The notes under the pieces were generated by a model. That model was not told the origin of the DNA and ran no database searches. It was given only the letters and a program-made list of their open reading frames with translations. 6,474 nucleotides of DNA, from assembly GCA_024277555.1 (NCBI GenBank), contig JAJRUY010000008.1, positions 1-6,474 on the forward strand, given 5' to 3'. This document shows positions 1 through 6,474 of this stretch, in pieces (the first letter of the stretch is position 1; every line of letters begins with the position of its first letter). Origin of the DNA: Gammaproteobacteria bacterium. Lineage in GTDB: Bacteria; Pseudomonadota; Gammaproteobacteria; Chromatiales; Chromatiaceae. Both the position numbers and the translations under genes were made by a program.

Positions 1-112
1 CTATTGATGAGTGAAGAAATATCGTCTCTGGGCAACAAGATCGGTGCAAGGGCGGACTTAACAAACACCCGGCAACATATTGTGCTTTGCTAATATAGAT
101 GCAATGGTTAAT

Positions 113-134
113 AAAAACAGCATCTTATGTTGTT
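113..134 (-). terminator. weak candidate terminator hairpin after the HAD gene
   Basis: An imperfect inverted repeat lies about 30 bases beyond the HAD stop codon. The arms are 116-123 and 127-134 with a 3-base loop. Read on the - strand the hairpin runs straight into five T residues (113-117 on the + strand are A), which overlap its 3' arm. The stem is AT-rich and has one A-C mismatch on the - strand, or a G-U pair on the + strand. Its position suits transcription termination of the amgK-HAD unit, but the stem is too weak to be convincing. It could be chance in an AT-rich intergenic stretch. Confidence 0.22.
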
Positions 135-162
135 ATTTCAGTGTCCAGGTGAAATATCCGGG

Positions 163-843
163 CTAAAGATAAACCTGTAGTGGGTAAAGATTAAACAGGC
201 ACAAATCGGCCCGCCCCCTGCCTCGATCCTGCAATGCCTGGCGATGCACCCAGGCTGTGGCCATGCCCAGCCGGGCAGCTGGCGATACATCTCTTTCCCA
301 ATCATCGCCCACATGCAGCATTTCTTCAAAAGAAATGCCAGACCAATGCCGCGCCGCATGAAACATGGCCGGGTCGGGCTTGGCCGTTCCCACCTCCTCT
401 GCGCTCAAAGACAGATGAAAACAATCACGCAGCGGTGTGTGCTCTATCTGGGCATTGCCATTGGTCAGGGATACCAGCATATAGCGCTGCCGCAGATATC
501 CAAGCACGGGAAGCACATCATCCCATGGCATCACCTGATTGCGGGCCTGGCGGAATATGCTTACCCCTTGCTTGGCCAGTGGCAGGGGATAGCCGAACTC
601 ATGCATCAGATTTTCCAGAGTCTCCAGGCGCACCAGGGTAAGGTCATGGGAAAGATCGGGGTGATGTTCCATCCACATCAGGCGCTGTTCACGCATGGCC
701 TGGATGGACAGGGAATCCGTTATCCTTGGCGCATATTCACCCAGCCAGTCATACAGTTGCTGCTCTGCCGCCATGATGACCGACCTGGTTGGCCACAGGG
801 TATCGTCGAGATCAAAGGTAATCAGGCGGATGTTTTTGAACAT
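163..843 (-). CDS. HAD-superfamily phosphatase, YigB-like
   Basis: The 226-residue protein has all four HAD motifs. Motif I is DLDDT at residues 11-15, with D11 the expected nucleophile and D13 the general acid/base. Motif II is LTNGN at 126-130. Motif III is K155 in GTAKPDP. Motif IV is HVGDD at 177-181, followed by D185. The cap between motifs I and II is helical, as in subfamily IA. The start region, TNGNAQ and the motif IV block resemble E. coli YigB, which dephosphorylates 5-amino-6-(5-phosphoribitylamino)uracil in riboflavin synthesis. The true substrate cannot be read from sequence. The ATG at 843 lies inside the 3' end of the kinase gene (22-base overlap) and has no clear Shine-Dalgarno sequence, so translational coupling is likely. 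The neighbourhood suggests a possible sugar-phosphate substrate, but motif I is DLDDT rather than the DMDGT that I recall for the MurNAc-6-phosphate phosphatase MupP. Cytoplasmic, with no signal peptide. Confidence 0.9.
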   Translation of the reverse strand: MFKNIRLITFDLDDTLWPTRSVIMAAEQQLYDWLGEYAPRITDSLSIQAMREQRLMWMEHHPDLSHDLTLVRLETLENLMHEFGYPLPLAKQGVSIFRQARNQVMPWDDVLPVLGYLRQRYMLVSLTNGNAQIEHTPLRDCFHLSLSAEEVGTAKPDPAMFHAARHWSGISFEEMLHVGDDWERDVSPAARLGMATAWVHRQALQDRGRGRADLCLFNLYPLQVYL

Positions 844-1823
844 AAACCCGGCAGCACCCGCATTTCGATAAATTCTGCCAGCAAGGCAAGCTCCTGCCTT
901 CTGCTGGCAAGCTCCACGATGTAGCCCAGGGTGCGGGGGATGTCCGCCAGGTAGCCGTTTTTTCCGTCACGATGCGCCAGACGCGCAAAGATGCCGGCGG
1001 CCTTGAGATGGCGCTGGGCGCCCATCAGATCAAACCAGCGCAGAAACCGGCTTTCATGCTGATCCTGCAATACCCCGGACTGCACACAGAGCTGAAAATA
1101 TCCCCAGGCCCATTCATCCACCTGGGCTGTGGGCCAGCGGATATAACAATCACGCAACAAAGACACCAGGTCATAGGTTACCGGCCCATACACCGCATCC
1201 TGAAAATCAATAACACCAGGAGGGTGGGCGACACCAGCCATGAGATTGCGTGAATGATAGTCACGGTGTACAAATACCCGTGGCTGCTCCAGAGCGGCAT
1301 CCGCCAGTCTGAAAAACACCTCATCCAGCATATCCTGTTCCGCGCCTGACAAGTCCAGACCCAGATGCTGGCGCAACAGCCATTGAGGAAACAGGGACAT
1401 TTCCTTCAGCAGCAACTCCCGGTCATAGTCAGGCAGACCTCCGGGATCAACACAGGCCTGCATGGTCATCAGCGCCGCCAGCGCATCTCCATACAGCCGG
1501 TCTGCAGAATCTGCATTCAGCGCATCAAGATAGGATTGCACCCCCAGATCCTCCAGCAACAGTAACCCTTGTTGCAGATCCTGCGCATAAATCACCGGCG
1601 CATGCACCCCTGCCCGCCGCAAGCGCAGCGTGATATCGACAAAAGCGCCGCAATCTTCTTTCTCCGGTGGCGCGTCCATAACAATACGGGTATCGCCACC
1701 CGGCAGGAAAATACGAAAATAACGGCGAAAACTGGCATCCTCCGATGCCGGTTTAAGGGTAAAATCAGGCAGGCCACAGTCTGTTCTGAGCCAGCTCTCC
1801 AACAGGGATTGACGATCAGACAT
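822..1823 (-). CDS. amgK: AmgK-like N-acetylmuramate/N-acetylglucosamine kinase (APH-fold phosphotransferase)
   Basis: The 333-residue protein has the aminoglycoside-phosphotransferase fold. An N-terminal nucleotide-binding lobe carries ASEDASFRRYFRI (residues 27-39) and VMDAPPE (48-54). The hinge is LLLLEDLG (87-94). The catalytic loop HRDYHSRN (186-193) holds the expected base D188 and N193. The metal-binding segment is IDFQDA (205-210), followed by YGP and TYDLVSLLRD. Together with a position divergent from lptD, this fits AmgK, which phosphorylates MurNAc and GlcNAc at the anomeric carbon in the cell-wall recycling route that bypasses de novo MurNAc synthesis. I chose the ATG at 1823 because MSDRQSLLESWL resembles the family's N-terminus. 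The frame stays open upstream, with ATGs at 1844 and 1859, the latter giving 345 residues and overlapping the longest lptD frame. None of these starts has a strong ribosome-binding site. The 3' end overlaps the HAD gene. murU, the usual downstream partner, is not in this window. Other APH-fold sugar kinases remain possible. Confidence 0.85.
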   Translation of the reverse strand: MSDRQSLLESWLRTDCGLPDFTLKPASEDASFRRYFRIFLPGGDTRIVMDAPPEKEDCGAFVDITLRLRRAGVHAPVIYAQDLQQGLLLLEDLGVQSYLDALNADSADRLYGDALAALMTMQACVDPGGLPDYDRELLLKEMSLFPQWLLRQHLGLDLSGAEQDMLDEVFFRLADAALEQPRVFVHRDYHSRNLMAGVAHPPGVIDFQDAVYGPVTYDLVSLLRDCYIRWPTAQVDEWAWGYFQLCVQSGVLQDQHESRFLRWFDLMGAQRHLKAAGIFARLAHRDGKNGYLADIPRTLGYIVELASRRQELALLAEFIEMRVLPGLCSKTSA

Positions 1824-1828
1824 ATAAT
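1823..1828 (+). promoter_or_regulatory. possible -10 box for lptD
   Basis: A perfect TATAAT hexamer sits on the + strand, overlapping the amgK start codon. If used, transcription would begin near 1835 and give lptD a leader of about 75 bases before the TTG at 1910. The -35 is poor: at 18-base spacing the hexamer CCAACA matches only the last three bases of the consensus. TTGACG at 1809-1814 is too close to serve. I looked for a sigma-E type promoter (GGAACTT and a spaced TCnaA), as known for E. coli lptD, and found only partial GGAACAA matches at 1834 and 1897 without a properly spaced partner. Confidence 0.25.
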
Positions 1829-1909
1829 TTGTCGGAACAAGCATTGAATCAGCCGCCATTCTATGCGATTTTACCCGCGCCCGCGTGGAAACTACCGGAA
1901 CAAAGGATT

Positions 1910-4450
1910 TTGGATTATCACCCCCGTCATCGCCGCCATTTCATCGTTTTTGCATTGCTATACCTGTTGTATAACAATGCCATAGCCGAACAAAACCGCT
2001 GGGAATGCCTGCCGACAACCGACGGCAAGGGCTGGCAATGCGGAAAGGCGGGAAGCCAGCTGCACAAGCCTGTCTTGCCCTCCCGGCAAACAACGCCTGC
2101 GGTAACGATAACTCCGGTAGCTCCATCCCTCCACAAGCCAGAGGAACCGGATCGGCGGATGCCGAAACAGCCTGTTTTGACACCAGCAGACAAAGAAGCG
2201 CCTGGCAAGAACAGCCCCGCTGCAGAAATCATTGATTCCACCTCCTCCCGCCCCGGCGAGCAGACAGCTTCCACCCGGGACACCCCAGCCGCCCCCGATA
2301 CCTATGCCATGCTGCTGGATCAGGGAATGAACTGGGATCAATGCCGCATTGTGCCCGCCCCCTCCCCGGAGGAGCCCGCAGATGATCGCATTGTCATTGA
2401 AGCCGACGCAGCTACCGCACTTCCGGAACAAAACAGTGCCACCTTCCGCGGCAACGTCGTCATCCGCCAGCCAGATCAGACTCTGTATGCCGACGACCTC
2501 TACTACGATCACGGAAGGCAGCTGGTCAAGGTCGATCAGCAACTGCTGATACAGCTGCGGGATCTGCGCCTTCTCGGCAGCCAGGCATGGTTCGACCTGA
2601 ATAAACACCAGGGGGAAATGAAACAGATCAGTTACCGCATCCCCAGCCGCAAGGCGCGGGGAAAGGCAGACGAGATGGTGTTGCTGGACAAGGATCGCAG
2701 CCGCTACGAAAACATCAGCTACACCACCTGCCCGCCAGGCAACGAAGGGTTCGTGCTTTCTGCCCAAAGCATGGAAATCGACCAGCAACGGCAAATCGGC
2801 ACCTTCAGGTCTGCCAGGCTGCATTTTCTGGGCATTCCGATTTTTTATGCGCCAAAATTAACCGTGCCGCTGGACAGCTCCCGCAAGAGCGGATTGCTGG
2901 TTCCCTCTCTGGGCTATTCGTCCAGGAACGGGGCAGACATGACCATCCCCTACTATTTCAACCTGGCGCCAAACTATGACGCCACCCTGAAGCCACGTCT
3001 GCTGAGCAAACGCGGGCTGCTGATTGGAGGAGAGTTCCGCTTTCTCACCCGACCCCACCGGGGAGAACTGCGGGCCGAGGTTCTGCCCGATGACCGGCTC
3101 TACGACAGACAGGCCAGCCGCGGCTCCCTGCACGCCCGCAGCCACAGCAACCTTGACTTCATCACTCCCGGGCTTGGCGCAGACCTGGATCTCAACTGGG
3201 TATCTGACAGAGACTACCTCGATGACCTGGGGCAAAGCCTGGCCGTCACCAGCACCCGCCATTTGCCTAACCGGATCGCCCTTGACTGGCGCAACCGCGA
3301 CTGGGATGCCCTGGCGGAACTGCGCCACTACAAAACCCTGGATCAGAACATCCTGCCCCAGGACCGGCCCTACAGCCTGCTGCCCAGAGTGGCGTTCAGC
3401 TGGAACAAATATCCTGGGTTGGCCGGGCTGGATTACGGTTTTAACGCCGAACTGAGCAGCTTCTACCGCGAAGACAGCGTTACCGGGCAGCGCATTGACT
3501 TAAACCCCCGCCTGAGCATGCCGCTGCACCGCGACTGGGGCTTTATCAAACCAACGCTCAGCGGCCGCTATACCTCATACTCTCTGCGCGACCAGCTACC
3601 CGGCAAAGACTCATCGCCTGCCCGCAGTACCTACAGCATCAGCCTGGACAGCGGACTGTTCTTTGATCGCGAAATTTCCTGGTTGGGACAGGCCATGACC
3701 CATACCCTGGAGCCACGCGCCTACTATCTTTATACGCCGTATGAAAACCAGTCCGACATCCCGCTGTTCGACACCAGCCACCTGGATTTCAACTTCAATA
3801 ACCTGTTTCACGACAACCGCTTCAACGGCCCCGACCGGGTAGGCGATGCCAACCAGCTGACCCTGGCCCTTACCAGCCGCATCCTCGCCGGGGACGATGG
3901 GCGGGAACTGTTGCGCGCCAGTATTGGTCAGATCTATTACCTTGAAGACCGGCGCATCACCCTTGACGAAACTGACCTACTGGACACCAGCAGCTCTTCG
4001 GTAATTGCCGAATTGTCTACCAACATCATTGACCGCTGGCGATTGCGCGCCGCAGTACAGGTTGATCCTCATGCCGATGCCGCACTGCAACAGGGGCTGG
4101 CCCAGGCAAGCTACCGGGGCGACAACGGGCAGCGCATTCACGCTTCCTGGCGACTGCGTGAAGGGGTACTGGAACAAACCGATCTGGCGGCATACTGGCC
4201 GGTTTCCGAAAAAACCAGCCTCATCGGGCGCTGGTATTATTCCGTGGAAGAAGGCCATTCCCTGGAAACCGTTGCCGGGATCGAGTACGGCGACTGCTGC
4301 TGGCGCATCCGCGCTGTCTGGCGCCGCTATCTGGACAGCAATGGCACCGAATACAACAACACCGCCTTGCTGCAGCTCGAACTGAACGGGCTGGGCAAGC
4401 TGGGCAACAATATCGACAACTTCCTGGATCGAACAATTTATGGTTACTAA
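1910..4450 (+). CDS. lptD: LPS-assembly protein LptD (outer-membrane LPS translocon)
   Basis: LptD forms the outer-membrane beta-barrel that, with lipoprotein LptE, inserts lipopolysaccharide into the outer leaflet. Numbered from TTG 1910 (846 residues), a signal peptide has a basic stretch HPRHRRH (4-10), a hydrophobic core FIVFALLYLLY (11-21) and a likely AIA/EQ cleavage after residue 26. A short Cys-containing segment (C33, C44) and a Pro/Ala/Ser-rich linker (about 48-130) precede the LptA-like beta-jellyroll (about 160-293). The barrel fills the rest, with typical blocks such as YYFNLAPNYDATLKPR (348-363), LEPRAYYLYTPY (600-611), GDANQL (645-650) and a C-terminal FLDRTIYGY. C274 in TTCPPG and the adjacent C796/C797 in DCCW match the cysteines that form inter-domain disulfides in E. 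coli LptD. C145 is additional to the E. coli set. The start is uncertain. No in-frame ATG precedes the signal peptide, the frame extends to TTG 1829, and AAAGG sits only 3 bases before TTG 1910. An ATG at 1863 lies in another frame (see findings). The 3' end overlaps surA. Confidence 0.95.
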   Translation: MDYHPRHRRHFIVFALLYLLYNNAIAEQNRWECLPTTDGKGWQCGKAGSQLHKPVLPSRQTTPAVTITPVAPSLHKPEEPDRRMPKQPVLTPADKEAPGKNSPAAEIIDSTSSRPGEQTASTRDTPAAPDTYAMLLDQGMNWDQCRIVPAPSPEEPADDRIVIEADAATALPEQNSATFRGNVVIRQPDQTLYADDLYYDHGRQLVKVDQQLLIQLRDLRLLGSQAWFDLNKHQGEMKQISYRIPSRKARGKADEMVLLDKDRSRYENISYTTCPPGNEGFVLSAQSMEIDQQRQIGTFRSARLHFLGIPIFYAPKLTVPLDSSRKSGLLVPSLGYSSRNGADMTIPYYFNLAPNYDATLKPRLLSKRGLLIGGEFRFLTRPHRGELRAEVLPDDRLYDRQASRGSLHARSHSNLDFITPGLGADLDLNWVSDRDYLDDLGQSLAVTSTRHLPNRIALDWRNRDWDALAELRHYKTLDQNILPQDRPYSLLPRVAFSWNKYPGLAGLDYGFNAELSSFYREDSVTGQRIDLNPRLSMPLHRDWGFIKPTLSGRYTSYSLRDQLPGKDSSPARSTYSISLDSGLFFDREISWLGQAMTHTLEPRAYYLYTPYENQSDIPLFDTSHLDFNFNNLFHDNRFNGPDRVGDANQLTLALTSRILAGDDGRELLRASIGQIYYLEDRRITLDETDLLDTSSSSVIAELSTNIIDRWRLRAAVQVDPHADAALQQGLAQASYRGDNGQRIHASWRLREGVLEQTDLAAYWPVSEKTSLIGRWYYSVEEGHSLETVAGIEYGDCCWRIRAVWRRYLDSNGTEYNNTALLQLELNGLGKLGNNIDNFLDRTIYGY

Positions 4451-5762
4451 ACAAAATGCGCTGGTACAAGGCCTCCTGTTTCTTGTCTTGCTTGCCGGCC
4501 TGCTTTCCCTGCCATCCAAAATCCACGCCGAAGCAAGCGGCCTCATGGATCGCATTGTCGCCGTCGTCAATGACGACGTGGTTCTGTACAGCGAACTGCA
4601 AAAGGAAGTCACCGCCATCCGCGGCAAGCTGGCACAGGCCGGCGCCCCTGACCTGCCCGGAGACGAGCTGGAAAAACAGGCGCTGGAACGACTGATTCTG
4701 CACAAGCTGCAAATGGCGGAAGCTAAACAACTGGGCATTTCCATTGATGACGAAATCCTGAACAAGGCCATAAGCAACATCGCCGCCCAGAACGGCCTGA
4801 CCCTGGAGGAACTGGCAGCGGCGCTTCAGGAACAGGGCATTCCCATGCATGAATACCGCCAGGAACTGCGCGACGAAATCACCTTGCAACGCCTGCGCAA
4901 CCGGGAAGTTATCAGCCGCATCCAGATCACCAAAGCGGAAGTGGACAACTACCTGACGCACGCCGAGGAAGCCCCGGGCGGGCGTGATGCCTATCGTCTC
5001 CGGCATATCCTCATCGCCACCCCGGACAGCGCCTCCAGCGCCGAGATTGCCACAGCCAGAAAGCAGGCCGAGGAAATCATGCAACGCCTGAAACAGGGCG
5101 AGGACTTCGCCACCCTGGCGACGCGCTATTCCGCGGGCAGGCAGGCTCTGGACGGTGGTGATCTGGGATGGCTGGAAGCCGGGCAGGTGCCAAGTCTGTT
5201 CCTCACAGAACTCGCAGAGATGGAGCGCGGTGACATCCGCGGCCCCTTCCATGCCGCCAGCGGCTTTCACATCATCAAGCTGGAAGACTACAAGGGCGGG
5301 GATCGCAACATCATCAAGCAAACCCATGCCCGCCATATCCTGATACGCACCAATGAACTGACCTCTGATGACGATGCAAAAAATCGTCTGCAGCAGCTTT
5401 ACCAGCGCATTCAGGGTGGAGAAGATTTTTCCGCCCTGGCCCGCGCCCATTCCGATGACAAGGGTTCTGCCATCAAGGGCGGTGATCTCGGCTGGGTCAG
5501 CCCCGGCAACCTGGTGCAGAAATTCGAGGAAGTAATGGATGCACTCCCCGCAGGCGGAATCAGTGAGCCCTTCCGCACCCAGTTTGGCTGGCATATCGTG
5601 CAGGTGCTGGATCGTCGCGACTTCGATGCCACAGAGGAAGTCAAACGCGACAGGGCCAAGTTGGCGCTGCGCAAGCGCAAGGCAGACGAAGCCCTGCAAC
5701 TCTACCTGCGCAAGCTGCGCGACCAGGCCTTTGTCGAGATACGCCTGGAAGACAACTATTGA
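4440..5762 (+). CDS. surA: SurA, periplasmic chaperone and peptidyl-prolyl isomerase
   Basis: SurA binds unfolded outer-membrane proteins in the periplasm and delivers them to the BAM complex. LptD is among its known clients. The 440-residue protein is normal for the family. It opens with a signal peptide whose hydrophobic core is about residues 8-24, with cleavage near A30 or A32. The mature N-terminus begins with the typical MDRIVAVVNDDVVLYSEL (36-53) and a helical chaperone domain to about 180. Two parvulin domains follow. P1 spans about 186-284 (RHIL at 188-191, GGDLGW at 239-244, GFHIIKLEDY at 275-284). P2 spans about 296-392 (RHIL at 298-301, GGDLGW at 347-352, FGWHIVQVLDRR at 382-393). 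A C-terminal helix rich in Lys and Arg packs back on the N-terminal domain in the E. coli structure. The ATG overlaps the end of lptD by 11 bases and has no strong Shine-Dalgarno sequence, so translation is probably coupled to lptD. All domains look intact. Confidence 0.97.
   Translation: MVTKQNALVQGLLFLVLLAGLLSLPSKIHAEASGLMDRIVAVVNDDVVLYSELQKEVTAIRGKLAQAGAPDLPGDELEKQALERLILHKLQMAEAKQLGISIDDEILNKAISNIAAQNGLTLEELAAALQEQGIPMHEYRQELRDEITLQRLRNREVISRIQITKAEVDNYLTHAEEAPGGRDAYRLRHILIATPDSASSAEIATARKQAEEIMQRLKQGEDFATLATRYSAGRQALDGGDLGWLEAGQVPSLFLTELAEMERGDIRGPFHAASGFHIIKLEDYKGGDRNIIKQTHARHILIRTNELTSDDDAKNRLQQLYQRIQGGEDFSALARAHSDDKGSAIKGGDLGWVSPGNLVQKFEEVMDALPAGGISEPFRTQFGWHIVQVLDRRDFDATEEVKRDRAKLALRKRKADEALQLYLRKLRDQAFVEIRLEDNY
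5747..5751 (+). promoter_or_regulatory. ribosome-binding site that decides the pdxA TTG start
   Basis: GGAAG lies 7 bases before the TTG at 5759, inside the last codons of surA. It supports the rare TTG as the real pdxA start, since the next in-frame ATG (codon 46) would remove the conserved TPGEPAGIGPD motif. The short overlap with the surA stop also favours reinitiation by the same ribosomes. Confidence 0.55.
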
Positions 5763-6474
5763 GCATCATCATCACGCCGGGAGAACCTGCCGGCATCGGC
5801 CCGGATCTGATTCTGCAAGCGGCGCATCAGGGGCTGGACATTCCTGCCCTGGTCATCGCCGACCCCGGTCTGCTGGCACAGCGGGCGGCACGGATGCATC
5901 TCGATATCACAATTATCAAGACTGATACTGCTCCCATGCAGGCATCGACTTCTGGCACATTGCCTGTATACCCGGTACATATGCCAGAATCATGTATCCC
6001 GGGAAAGCTCAATCCAGGCAACGCCAACTATGTTCTGGAGTGCCTGCAGCTGGCCGCAGAGGCTTGCCTGAAAAGACAATACTCCGCCCTGGTGACCGGC
6101 CCCATACACAAGGGCAACATCAACGACGCAGGTATCCCCTTCAGCGGCCACACCGAATTCCTGGCGCAGCTAAGCAACAGCCATCCGGTAATGATGTTGA
6201 CCTGCCCGGGGCTGCGGGTCGCCCTGGCCACCACCCACCTGCCATTGCACAAAGTCAGCGACGCCATCACCCCGGAACTGCTGACCCAAGTCATTCAAAT
6301 TTTACATGCCGACCTGCAAACAAAGTTCCGGATAAGCAACCCCAGGATTCTGGTTTGTGGCCTCAACCCCCATGCCGGAGAAGGCGGTCATCTGGGAACA
6401 GAGGAAATGGAAATCATCACCCCGGTATTGGAAACACTGCGCCAGCAAGGCATGCAGTTGATCGGCCCCCTGCC
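5759..6474 (+). CDS. pdxA: 4-hydroxythreonine-4-phosphate dehydrogenase PdxA (3' end outside window)
   Basis: PdxA oxidises 4-phosphohydroxy-L-threonine with NAD(P)+ in the DXP-dependent pathway to pyridoxal phosphate, and PdxJ then uses the product. The 238 visible residues are open to the window end, compared with about 330 for the full protein. They carry ITPGEPAGIGPD (5-16), TGPIHKGNINDAGIPFSGHTEF (113-134, where H131 and T132 correspond to substrate-binding residues of E. coli PdxA), ATTHLPL (157-163) and CGLNPHAGEGGHLGTEE (200-216). H160 and H205 correspond to metal ligands H166 and H211 of the E. coli enzyme. The third ligand, in a YHDQG motif, would lie beyond the window. The start is TTG at 5759. 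It overlaps the surA stop by 4 bases and is preceded by GGAAG at 5747-5751, 7 bases upstream. No ATG or GTG in frame fits the family N-terminus. In E. coli the next gene is rsmA (ksgA). Cytoplasmic. Confidence 0.96.
   Translation, partial: MSIIITPGEPAGIGPDLILQAAHQGLDIPALVIADPGLLAQRAARMHLDITIIKTDTAPMQASTSGTLPVYPVHMPESCIPGKLNPGNANYVLECLQLAAEACLKRQYSALVTGPIHKGNINDAGIPFSGHTEFLAQLSNSHPVMMLTCPGLRVALATTHLPLHKVSDAITPELLTQVIQILHADLQTKFRISNPRILVCGLNPHAGEGGHLGTEEMEIITPVLETLRQQGMQLIGPL

Noticed and set aside
58..123. A 21-codon hydrophobic mini-ORF on the - strand (MLFLLTIASILAKHNMLPGVC) downstream of the HAD gene
   Set aside because: It resembles a small membrane peptide, but it lies in AT-rich intergenic DNA, has no ribosome-binding site, and overlaps the candidate hairpin. 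Length and context do not support a gene.
244..924. A 226-codon + strand frame opposite the HAD gene
   Set aside because: The - strand frame has all HAD motifs in order. The + strand translation has none and crosses the HAD/amgK junction.
1834..1905. GGAACAA matches (1834 and 1897) as sigma-E -35 elements for lptD
   Set aside because: Neither has a correctly spaced -10, and the match to GGAACTT is incomplete.
1958..2824. A 288-codon open frame on the - strand opposite the N-terminal third of lptD
   Set aside because: It is antisense to lptD, rich in Gly, Val and Leu without any motif, and best explained as a shadow frame.
4980..5640. Internal repeat within surA, where two stretches carry RHIL and GGDLGW motifs
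   Set aside because: These are the two parvulin domains normal for SurA, not a recent duplication. The two copies differ greatly in sequence.
4221..5699. A 492-codon open frame on the - strand opposite surA and the end of lptD
   Set aside because: It lies antisense to two well-conserved genes. Its translation shows no recognisable domain and is the low-stop shadow expected opposite GC-rich coding sequence.

Overview
This window looks like chromosomal DNA from a gammaproteobacterium. By eye it is moderately GC-rich. Its backbone is the conserved lptD-surA-pdxA cluster on the + strand, with a divergent phosphotransferase gene (amgK type) upstream of lptD, an order I know from pseudomonads and relatives. 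I cannot place it to genus. Protein similarities named here are from memory and inspection of motifs, not from a search.

Layout. Positions 1-162 hold no gene I can support, only a weak AT-rich hairpin. Positions 163-1823 on the - strand carry a two-gene unit transcribed leftwards. AmgK-like sugar kinase (start 1823, stop 822) is followed, with a 22-base overlap, by a HAD-superfamily phosphatase (843 to 163). Positions 1824-1909 form a short divergent control region, if the favoured starts are right. From 1910 rightwards come lptD (outer-membrane LPS translocon), surA (periplasmic chaperone with two parvulin domains) and pdxA (vitamin B6 biosynthesis, cut by the window end). lptD and surA overlap by 11 bases and surA and pdxA by 4, so the three are very probably one translationally coupled operon.

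How the genes work together. SurA escorts outer-membrane beta-barrels across the periplasm, and LptD is one of its clients, so lptD-surA is a functional pair in outer-membrane assembly. PdxA is a metabolic passenger that is also linked to surA in E. coli. AmgK belongs to the MurNAc/GlcNAc salvage route that feeds peptidoglycan precursors, so the divergent locus joins envelope recycling with envelope assembly. The usual partner of amgK, the nucleotidyltransferase gene murU, is absent here. A YigB-like HAD phosphatase occupies that place.

Most of the window is a conserved housekeeping locus, and I found no clear new system. The points most worth a second look are the uncertain lptD start (a possible one-base deletion at a C run, hiding an ATG-initiated signal peptide), the HAD gene in the murU position, and the very compact divergent promoter region.
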